Below are positions 1 through 4,438 of a DNA stretch of 5,710 nt, in pieces. The notes below the pieces were generated by a model. It did no database searches. It saw nothing but the letters and a program-made list of their open reading frames with translations, and was not told the origin of the DNA. Both the position numbers and the translations under genes were made by a program. The DNA is taken from contig CALKVR010000544.1 in assembly GCA_938004815.1 (NCBI GenBank), positions 1 through 5,710 on the forward strand, in the 5' to 3' direction. Origin of the DNA: an uncultured Polyangiaceae bacterium (GTDB taxonomy: Bacteria > Myxococcota_A > Polyangia > Polyangiales > Polyangiaceae). Positions within the stretch are counted from its first letter, which is position 1; each line of letters begins with the position of its first letter.

Positions 1-502
1 CGAGGATGACGAGCGCGGGCACCACCAAGAAGCCGCCTCCGGCGCCGACGAGACCGGTCACCGCGCCGACGACGAGCCCCTCGATGAGGATTTTCCAGAG
101 CGGCTGCCGGATCGCGTCGCCACCCTCGCTCTCGGGCGTCGCCTTGGGCTTGCGCATCATGGCCGCGGCCGTGACGGCCATCATCAGGCCGAAGGTCCCG
201 AGCAGGATGGCAGGCGGGATGTAGCGCGCGACCCGGCCCGCCGCGAACGCTCCGACCATGCTCGCCGCTCCGAAGAGCGCGCCCGTCGCGTAGCGCACCC
301 GGCCCGCCCGCGCGTGCGGAACGAGCGCCGCGATGCTCGTCGCGCCGACCACGAAGAGCGAGGTCGCGATCGCCTGGTGGGCCGGAAGCCCAGCGGCGTA
401 GACGAGGATCGGCACGGTGAGGATCGAGCCGCCGCCGCCGAGGAGGCCCAGCGAGACGCCGACCAGGACGGCGAGGAGGGCGGGGACGAGGAGGGCATGC
501 AT
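1..502 (-). CDS. TauE/SafE (TSUP) family sulfite/organosulfonate exporter, C-terminus cut by window edge
   Basis: Inner-membrane permease of the TSUP family; members next to persulfide dioxygenases are thought to export sulfite. 167 codons are visible, against about 250 residues for a full protein, so the last third lies beyond base 1. The start is the ATG at 502-500 (MHALLVPALL). The two family repeats are seen: a first motif at residues 17-35 (SLGLLGGGGSILTVP core) and a second at 146-165 (GAVTGLVGAGGGFLVVPALV). Hydrophobic segments lie near 3-20, 45-62, 74-88, 97-115 and 138-160, with a charged cytoplasmic loop at 117-132. The reverse-strand stretch before the ATG (bases 503-512) has no good Shine-Dalgarno. 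The gene is divergent from the sulfur operon and probably shares its control region (503-691). The family call is firm; the substrate is inferred from context. Confidence 0.9.
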   Translation of the reverse strand, partial: MHALLVPALLAVLVGVSLGLLGGGGSILTVPILVYAAGLPAHQAIATSLFVVGATSIAALVPHARAGRVRYATGALFGAASMVGAFAAGRVARYIPPAILLGTFGLMMAVTAAAMMRKPKATPESEGGDAIRQPLWKILIEGLVVGAVTGLVGAGGGFLVVPALVIL

Positions 503-514
503 GGCTGCCTGATG

Positions 515-530
515 AGCAACCCCCGTGCCG
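515..530 (-). promoter_or_regulatory. Putative sigma-54 (-24/-12) promoter for the TauE gene
   Basis: On the minus strand bases 530-515 read CGGCACGGGGGTTGCT, which differs from the sigma-54 consensus TGGCACGNNNNTTGCW only at the first base. The invariant GG (529-528) and GC (517-516) have the required 10-base spacing. The expected transcription start, about 12 bases past the GC, falls near 504, only about 2 bases before the ATG at 502. The message would then be nearly leaderless, which fits the absence of a ribosome binding site but is unusual. Confidence 0.55.
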
Positions 531-558
531 ACGCTCGGAACGCTCGAAGCGCGGCCGA

Positions 559-612
559 TGAAACGGATCGCAACGCCGAGCGTTGCGTCGTGAAACGGTG
601 ATGAAACGTTTC
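559..612. promoter_or_regulatory. Three helically phased TGAAACG repeats, the last within a GAAACGTTTC palindrome
   Basis: TGAAACG occurs at 559-565, 591-597 and 602-608. The spacings of 32 and 11 bases are close to three helical turns and one turn, so all three face the same side of the DNA. The third copy continues into the perfect 10-base palindrome GAAACGTTTC (603-612). The block is richer in A/T than its surroundings and lies between two divergent sigma-54-like promoters, as expected for activator or enhancer sites. The binding protein is unknown and is not encoded in the window. Confidence 0.4.
569..587. promoter_or_regulatory. Inverted repeat with 8-base arms and 3-base centre, candidate activator binding site
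   Basis: CGCAACGC (569-576), CGA (577-579) and GCGTTGCG (580-587) form a perfect dyad. Its centre at 578 is about 97 bases upstream of the predicted start of the rightward operon and about 74 upstream of that of the TauE gene. This is a usual distance for the upstream activating site of a sigma-54 enhancer-binding protein. It has no following T-run and sits upstream of both genes, so a terminator is unlikely. Confidence 0.45.
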
Positions 613-616
613 GAAT

Positions 617-633
617 CGCGCGTGCAACGCGCG
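617..633. promoter_or_regulatory. Second inverted repeat with 7-base arms, candidate operator
   Basis: CGCGCGT (617-623), GCA (624-626) and ACGCGCG (627-633) form a perfect dyad with the same 3-base centre length as the one at 569-587 and a shared CAACGC core. It is made of simple CG alternation, so chance is more likely than for the first dyad. Its centre is about 50 bases upstream of the predicted rightward transcription start. Confidence 0.25.
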
Positions 634-648
634 CGGGCGGCATTACGT

Positions 649-664
649 TGGCATGGCTGGTGCA
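649..664 (+). promoter_or_regulatory. Putative sigma-54 (-24/-12) promoter for the sulfur operon
   Basis: TGGCATGGCTGGTGCA matches TGGCACGNNNNTTGCW except for C to T at the sixth base and T to G at the twelfth. The invariant GG (650-651) and GC (662-663) keep the 10-base spacing, and the preceding T fits the consensus pyrimidine. Transcription should start near 675, just before the GAAGGA ribosome binding site (677-682) and the ATG at 692. An ATG at 653 lies inside this element, which argues against it as the start codon. Sigma-54 control fits the known FisR-type regulation of persulfide dioxygenase genes in Cupriavidus. Confidence 0.55.
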
Positions 665-676
665 GTTGGTACCGGC

Positions 677-682
677 GAAGGA
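677..682 (+). promoter_or_regulatory. Ribosome binding site GAAGGA that decides the YeeE start
   Basis: GAAGGA lies 9 bases upstream of the ATG at 692. No comparable site precedes the in-frame ATG at 653, so 692 is preferred as the start of the YeeE/YedE gene. Confidence 0.55.
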
Positions 683-691
683 CTCGCCAGA

Positions 692-1120
692 ATGAACTCT
701 CAGATGACAGACGCTCTGTTCGGCCTCGCTGGAGGCGTGATGATCGGAACGGCGTCCGCGCTGTACCTCGCGACGCATGGTCGCGTCGCGGGGATCTCCG
801 GCATCGTCTCGGGCGTGCTCGAGCGGGCCGCCGACTGGCGCGCGCGAGCGGCCTTCGTCGCGGGTCTCGTGGTGACGGGCGCTCTCCTCGCGCGAGCGGT
901 CCCGTCGCTCTTCGAGGGGCCGGGCGTCTCGCTGCTGCTCGTCGCCGTCGCCGGCCTCTTGGTCGGCTTCGGCACGCGCCTGGGCAACGGCTGCACGAGC
1001 GGCCACGGCGTGTGCGGCACGAGCCGCCTCTCCGTCCGGTCGATCGCCGCGACGATGACGTTCATCGCGACCGGCGCGGCGACGGTGGCGCTCGCCCGCC
1101 ACTTCGGGGGTGCGTCATGA
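692..1120 (+). CDS. YeeE/YedE family sulfur-transport membrane protein, first half
   Basis: 142-residue inner-membrane protein of the YeeE/YedE (sulphur transport) family, related to one half of the thiosulfate importer YeeE/TsuA. The signature GTRLGNGCTSGHGVCG is at residues 94-109 and contains two cysteines (C101, C108) of the kind that relay sulfur species through the pore. A second family motif, GRVAGISGI, is at 30-38. Hydrophobic segments lie near 7-26, 52-70, 79-94 and 115-135. The start at 692 is chosen for its Shine-Dalgarno and because the in-frame ATG at 653 (13 residues longer) sits inside a promoter-like element. The stop overlaps the next start (ATGA), so translation is probably coupled to the DUF6691 half, with which it should assemble. 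The substrate (thiosulfate or another small sulfur compound) is inferred from the family. Confidence 0.88.
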   Translation: MNSQMTDALFGLAGGVMIGTASALYLATHGRVAGISGIVSGVLERAADWRARAAFVAGLVVTGALLARAVPSLFEGPGVSLLLVAVAGLLVGFGTRLGNGCTSGHGVCGTSRLSVRSIAATMTFIATGAATVALARHFGGAS

Positions 1121-1545
1121 AGACGCCGCGCTCCCTCGCCGCGGCCTTCGCCGCGGGCGCGCTCTTCGCCGCCGGCCTCGCGACGTCGGGGATGACCAAG
1201 CCGTCGAAGGTCCGAGGCTTCCTCGACTTTGGCGGCGCGTGGGACCCGGCGTTGCTCTTCGTCATGGGCGGCGCCGTCACCGTGTACTTCGTGCTTCACC
1301 GCTTGGTGCTGAAGCGGCCGGCGCCCCGCTTCGACTCGAAGTTCCACTTGCCGACACGCAAGGACATCGACGGGCGCCTCCTCACCGGCGCCGCCATCTT
1401 CGGCGTGGGTTGGGGCCTCGGCGGCTACCGCCCGGGCCCGGGCCTCGTCTCGGTGGATCCAGCGAGGCGTCGACATCGCCGTATCGCGCCGCGACCACAA
1501 GCAAGCCGAGCCTCGGCAGGTCTCCAACTCTCTTCAGAGGACATC
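1117..1545 (+). CDS. DUF6691 (YeeE/YedE-type) membrane protein, C-terminally degenerate and open into the next gene
   Basis: Second half of the split YeeE/YedE transporter, starting at the ATG that overlaps the previous stop. Family landmarks are clear: a hydrophobic N-terminal segment (6-25) followed by SGMTKPSKVRGFLDF (24-38), AWDPALLFVMGG (41-52), the loop FDSKFHLPTRKDIDGRL (72-88) and GVGWGLGGY (96-104). The family's GxCPGPA motif reads GYRPGPG here, with R105 in place of Cys (codon CGC at 1429-1431; TGC expected). Homology ends near residue 112. The usual last membrane segment of about 30 residues is missing and is replaced by an Arg-rich stretch (113-143). No stop follows: the frame runs straight into the dioxygenase, giving a potential 452-residue fusion (1117-2475). 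It may be a damaged gene, a real fusion, or a short protein made by read-through. Confidence 0.72.
1536..1541 (+). promoter_or_regulatory. Ribosome binding site AGAGGA supporting a separate dioxygenase start
   Basis: AGAGGA lies 4 bases before the ATG at 1546, where family similarity to persulfide dioxygenases begins (MKIEPFYDPATYT). This supports independent initiation at 1546 even though the upstream frame is open. Confidence 0.65.
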
Positions 1546-2475
1546 ATGAAAATCGAACCGTTCTACGATCCCGCTACGTACACGCTCACGTACGTCGTCT
1601 TCGACCCTCAATCCAAGGACGCCGTCGTCATCGACTCCGTCCTCGACTACGACCCGCTCGCCTCGCAGACGAGCACCGCGTCGATCGAGAAGGTCGCAGC
1701 CTTCTTGAAAGAGAACGGCCTGCGGGTGCACTACGCCCTCGAGACCCACGCCCACGTCGAAGCCGGCCACTTCGCCAAGGCGGGCATCCCCTCCGCCGCC
1801 GACCACCTGAGCGCGGCCCCGTGGCTGAAGCGACGCTTCGAGGCGCGGAGCGTCATCGGGGAGCACATCCGCGAGGTCCAATCGACCTTCAAGCCGATCT
1901 TCGACCTGCCGGGCGACGTCCCGACGGACGGCTCGCAGTTCGATCGGCTCGTCCGTGACGGCGAGGTGATCGAGGCTGGAACCCTGCGCGTCGAGGTCAT
2001 CGCGACACCCGGCCATACCCCGGCCTGCGTCACCTACAAGATCGACGACGCCGTCTTCACCGGCGACGCCCTCTTCATCGAGGACTACGGCACCGGCCGG
2101 TGCGACTTTCCACGCGGCTCGGCCGAGGCGCTCTACACGTCGGTGCACGACAAGCTCTACGGGCTGCCCGACGCGACGCGCGTGTTCGTCGGGCACGACT
2201 ACCAGCCGGGCGGCAGGGCGCTGCGCTACGAGACGACGATCGGCAAGTCCAAGTCGGCCAACATCCAGCTCAAGGCGGAGACGACCAAGGAGCAGTTCGT
2301 CAAGTTCCGCACCGAGCGAGACGCGACGCTGGCCCAGCCGCGGCTGCTCTTTCCGAGCGTGCAGGTCAACGTCGACGCGGGGCGGCTCCCCAAGCCACAC
2401 GCCAATGGCATCCGGTACCTGACGATCCCGGTCAACCTGAAGAAGCCGACGTCCGACGACGGGACGGCGTCATGA
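1546..2475 (+). CDS. Metallo-beta-lactamase-fold persulfide dioxygenase (ETHE1/Blh-like) with split metal motif
   Basis: 309-residue cytoplasmic enzyme that should oxidise glutathione persulfide to sulfite using a single iron. Family blocks in order are IDSVLDYDP (29-37), ETHAH (66-70), ADHLSAAPWL (85-94), IGEHI (104-108), ATPGHTP (153-159), FTGDALF (171-177), DYGTGRCDFP (180-189), VFVGHDY (213-219) and a conserved C-terminal half ending in SVQVNVDAG and IRYLTIPVN. By comparison with human ETHE1, the iron ligands should be H68, H157 and D174; all three are present. The oddity is a 14-residue in-frame insertion (V71-A84) between HAH and ADH, splitting the usual HAHADH motif. The gene follows the DUF6691 half in the same frame but has its own ribosome binding site. 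Its stop overlaps the rhodanese start (ATGA). The family call is firm; full activity is uncertain because of the insertion. Confidence 0.9.
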   Translation: MKIEPFYDPATYTLTYVVFDPQSKDAVVIDSVLDYDPLASQTSTASIEKVAAFLKENGLRVHYALETHAHVEAGHFAKAGIPSAADHLSAAPWLKRRFEARSVIGEHIREVQSTFKPIFDLPGDVPTDGSQFDRLVRDGEVIEAGTLRVEVIATPGHTPACVTYKIDDAVFTGDALFIEDYGTGRCDFPRGSAEALYTSVHDKLYGLPDATRVFVGHDYQPGGRALRYETTIGKSKSANIQLKAETTKEQFVKFRTERDATLAQPRLLFPSVQVNVDAGRLPKPHANGIRYLTIPVNLKKPTSDDGTAS

Positions 2476-2825
2476 GCGCGCAACCAGCCATGGGGCGCTC
2501 GTATCCCGAGATCACCGTCGAGGAGGCGCGGCTGCTCATCGGCGAGGCGCGGTTCGTGGACGTTCGTGAGCCCGACGAGTACGTCGGCGAGCTCGGTCAC
2601 ATCGCTGGCGCCGAGCTCGTCCCGCTCGCGAGCGTCGCCACCGCCGCCGCCGCTTGGGATCGCAAGAAGCCGCTCGTGCTCGTCTGCCGGTCGGGCGCTC
2701 GCTCGGGCCGCGCCGCGGCGGCGCTCTTCGCGAACGGCTTCAAGCAGCCGATCAACATGGTCGGCGGCATGCTGGCCTGGAACGCGAGCGGGTATCCGGT
2801 CGAGCGAGGGGGAGGCAAGCGATGA
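2472..2825 (+). CDS. Single-domain rhodanese (sulfurtransferase)
   Basis: 117-residue cytoplasmic sulfurtransferase. The rhodanese fold is recognised by FVDVREPDEYVGELGHIAGAE (starting near residue 28), LVLVCRSGARSGRAA (68-82) and the C-terminal INMVGGMLAWNASGYPVE (94-111). The active-site loop is CRSGARS with catalytic C72, intact. It should carry a cysteine persulfide and pass sulfur between glutathione persulfide, sulfite and thiosulfate, coupling to the upstream dioxygenase; rhodaneses are common partners of these enzymes, sometimes fused to them. The start at 2472 overlaps the dioxygenase stop (ATGA); an in-frame ATG at 2490 is a less likely alternative. The stop overlaps the next start in the same way. 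Confidence 0.92.
   Translation: MSAQPAMGRSYPEITVEEARLLIGEARFVDVREPDEYVGELGHIAGAELVPLASVATAAAAWDRKKPLVLVCRSGARSGRAAAALFANGFKQPINMVGGMLAWNASGYPVERGGGKR
2811..2815 (+). promoter_or_regulatory. Strong ribosome binding site GGAGG for the 64-codon ORF
   Basis: GGAGG sits 6 bases before the ATG at 2822, inside the last codons of the rhodanese gene. It is one of the best Shine-Dalgarno matches in the window and argues that the short downstream frame is, or once was, translated. Confidence 0.55.
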
Positions 2826-3016
2826 CCATGCAGCCGCACCTCTATTGGAACGGGATGCTCCGGCGAACGGTGTTCGGCGGGTGCGACCCCACTCGGGTCC
2901 TCGGACCGGCGCTCTCGGCGGCGGGGTTCGATGCCGATGCGATACGGGCGGTCGAGCTCCCGCTGCCCGCGCTCGCTCGCGCCGGCGCGATGGGCGTCGC
3001 CGTCACGAGAGAGTGA
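2822..3016 (+). CDS. Short ORF resembling the C-terminus of a class I SAM methyltransferase, possible gene remnant
   Basis: 64-residue frame that begins with an ATGA overlap on the rhodanese stop and a strong GGAGG site. The sequence WNGMLRRTVFGGCDPTR (9-25), LSAAGFD (31-37) and a closing AGAMGVAVTRE (54-64) resembles the tail of class I SAM-dependent methyltransferases. These typically read W..L...FGGC....L.. followed by L..AGF and a final hydrophobic strand. The SAM-binding domain (usually some 120-150 residues before this) is absent, so the protein cannot be an active methyltransferase. The simplest reading is an in-frame internal deletion that kept the start region and the C-terminus, or a short unrelated protein that resembles it. 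The recognition is by eye and moderate only. Confidence 0.5.
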   Translation: MTMQPHLYWNGMLRRTVFGGCDPTRVLGPALSAAGFDADAIRAVELPLPALARAGAMGVAVTRE

Positions 3017-3123
3017 GCCGCTCCCGGACGGTGCCGCAACACGAAGCCTTCGAGACAAAGGGGTCGCGGTCGGCCGGCGTATCGCCCGGTGTCGGCAAAT
3101 TCACGCCGAGGAAAGGCTCGAAC

Positions 3124-3759
3124 ATGAAAGACCGCGAAGCTGCCCGCCTGTCGGGAGCCGCTCTCCTGCTCTCCATCCCGCTGCTCGTTGGCGTTGCCTG
3201 CAACGAAGCGGCCGGCCCAACGCTCTCTGCGACGACCGACGCGGGGCTGGAGGCGCTCGGGATCGCCGATGTGTCGGTCACCGACGAGGGGTACGCGCTC
3301 TTCGACATCGACGGCGAGCGCGTGGGTCTGGTCGTCGTCGACGACCGGGGCAGCTTCGCGTCGGAGCTCGACGCGCGGAAGACCGTGGTTCGATCGGATG
3401 CGTCGTCGCTCGCGCTCCGCTGCGACGACGAAGACTATGCGGCAGCGTGGGTCGACGGGGTTTGGGTCGAGTCGTCAGGCTCGGGCGCTGCTCCCGACGA
3501 AGCATGTTTGCGGGCCGTCGAAGCCGGGCGTCTGATCGCGACGGATGTCGCCGGAGAAGACGCGCTGCCCGAGCCTCAGATGGCGGGCTGCAGAACACGC
3601 ACGACATGGGTATGGGGTACGGGAAACTGCGATTCCTGCTTCGACGCCCTGCCCGGGGGCTGCGTTCCTGGGAGCACGACCTGCCAGCAGCAAACGTCCT
3701 GCTCCGACGGTTGGGCGACGACGTCTTGCACGATGACGGCGTGCAGCCCGGCGATCTAG
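3124..3759 (+). CDS. Putative Cys-rich lipoprotein of unknown function
   Basis: 211-residue secreted protein that I do not recognise. The N-terminus has a positively charged start, a hydrophobic run (LSGAALLLSIPLLVGVAC, residues 9-26) and a possible lipobox ending at C26. Glycine at -3 (GVAC) is not the favoured residue, so lipid attachment is likely but not certain. The middle (40-150) is acidic. The last 56 residues carry eight cysteines (156, 169, 172, 180, 187, 193, 202, 207) rich in Gly, Ser and Thr, suggesting a disulfide-stabilised extracytoplasmic domain; C100 and C128 add two more. The start is supported by GAGGAAAGG (3108-3116), 7 bases upstream. It is separated from the sulfur operon by 107 bases, in which I saw no clear promoter or terminator, so it may be an independent gene. 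Confidence 0.72.
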   Translation: MKDREAARLSGAALLLSIPLLVGVACNEAAGPTLSATTDAGLEALGIADVSVTDEGYALFDIDGERVGLVVVDDRGSFASELDARKTVVRSDASSLALRCDDEDYAAAWVDGVWVESSGSGAAPDEACLRAVEAGRLIATDVAGEDALPEPQMAGCRTRTTWVWGTGNCDSCFDALPGGCVPGSTTCQQQTSCSDGWATTSCTMTACSPAI

Positions 3760-3815
3760 GGCGACCGGAGGGTTGGCGACTTTCGCGGCGTGTCCTGGGC
3801 CGAGCTCGATCCGCC

Positions 3816-3840
3816 GTGAGCCCGAGCCACGCAGGCTCAC
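3816..3840. terminator. Weak inverted repeat between convergent genes, possible terminator
   Basis: GTGAGCC (3816-3822) and GGCTCAC (3834-3840) form a perfect 7-base stem around an 11-base loop. It lies between the lipoprotein stop and the convergent Tat-signal gene and overlaps the latter's stop codon. There is no T-run on either strand, only TTCTTC on the plus side, so intrinsic termination is doubtful. Confidence 0.25.
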
Positions 3841-4373
3841 TTCTTCGTGTACGTCAGCGTGTAGACGAGGTCTTTGGGCAGTTGCGTGGAGTGGACGCGG
3901 ACCCGCATCGCCACCGTGCTCTCGGCGAGCGAGAACGCGTTCGTCCGGCCTTTGTCCTCGCCGGTGAAGATCTGGTCGATGCGCAGCGGGCGAATCGCGT
4001 AGCGCATCTCGAGCTCGTCGCCGGTGATGCCCTTGACCTTCACGCGACCGCCGTCGCGGGGGCCCGTGTGCGAGCGGGCGTCCATCTTCACGGTCAGGTT
4101 GGTGGCCGTGGCCGCGAACGCGAGGACGTCGGCGATCGGGTTGGCCGCTTTGAGCTTGTCGCGCGCGATCCCGCGGATGATGACGTTCATGCCGGCCACG
4201 ACGTCGTCGATCGCCTTGTCGCGGAGCTTGCGCTCCTTGTCGCCGCCTGCGTACTGGTAGGCGCCGAGGAACGCCGTCACCGGGTCCTCGCCGGCGCGGC
4301 TCGGAGCGCTCAGCGTGAAGAGCCCGGCGCCGATGGTCATCGAGTGGAGGAACGCTCGTCGGGTCGTGGGCAT
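3837..4373 (-). CDS. Tat-signal exported protein of unknown function
   Basis: 178-residue protein whose N-terminus carries a twin-arginine signal: TTRRAFLHS (3-11) followed by the hydrophobic MTIGAGLFTLSAPS and a likely cleavage after SRA (27). The start at 4373 is chosen because it puts the twin-arginine motif close to the N-terminus; the frame stays open to a GTG at 4430, which would bury the signal. After cleavage there is a helical, charged part (YAGGDKERKLRDKAIDDVVAG, 41-61) and a strand-rich remainder (90-178) ending in LPKDLVYTLTYTKK. This half has alternating hydrophobic residues typical of a beta barrel or sandwich. I know no named family for it. No Shine-Dalgarno is visible. It is convergent with the lipoprotein gene and divergent from the patatin gene. 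Confidence 0.75.
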   Translation of the reverse strand: MPTTRRAFLHSMTIGAGLFTLSAPSRAGEDPVTAFLGAYQYAGGDKERKLRDKAIDDVVAGMNVIIRGIARDKLKAANPIADVLAFAATATNLTVKMDARSHTGPRDGGRVKVKGITGDELEMRYAIRPLRIDQIFTGEDKGRTNAFSLAESTVAMRVRVHSTQLPKDLVYTLTYTKK

Positions 4374-4384
4374 GTCTGCGCGAA

Positions 4385-4400
4385 GGCAGGCGCTGTGCCA
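4385..4400 (-). promoter_or_regulatory. Weak sigma-54-like motif upstream of the Tat-signal gene
   Basis: On the minus strand bases 4400-4385 read TGGCACAGCGCCTGCC: the TGGCAC block is exact and TGC follows at the right spacing, with three mismatches to TGGCACGNNNNTTGCW. The predicted transcription start would be next to the ATG at 4373, the same near-leaderless geometry as the TauE gene. It may be chance. Confidence 0.25.
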
Positions 4401-4438
4401 CCAGCCGTGGTGCGCATGCGACTTGCACACGGCGTCGC

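Noticed and set aside
184..627. 147-codon minus-strand frame overlapping the TauE gene
   Set aside because: The neighbouring frame on the same strand encodes the transporter repeats; this one is Ser/Arg-rich noise.
653..691. Longer start (ATG at 653) for the YeeE protein
   Set aside because: No ribosome binding site precedes it, the added 13 residues are not family-like, and it lies inside the predicted -24/-12 element.
583..1116. Frame upstream of 1117 that stays open back to 583, in frame with the DUF6691 and dioxygenase genes
   Set aside because: The part before 1117 is very rich in Arg, runs antiparallel in composition to the YeeE gene and overlaps it fully in another frame. It shows no family similarity and is a GC-driven open frame.
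3017..3123. Search for a terminator or promoter between the sulfur operon and the lipoprotein gene
   Set aside because: Only short, imperfect GC-rich pairings and no T-run or convincing -35/-10 or -24/-12 pair were seen.
4399..4412. Inverted repeat CACCA-GCCG-TGGTG between the Tat-signal and patatin genes
   Set aside because: Arms of only 5 bases in GC-rich DNA are expected by chance; kept only as a note.
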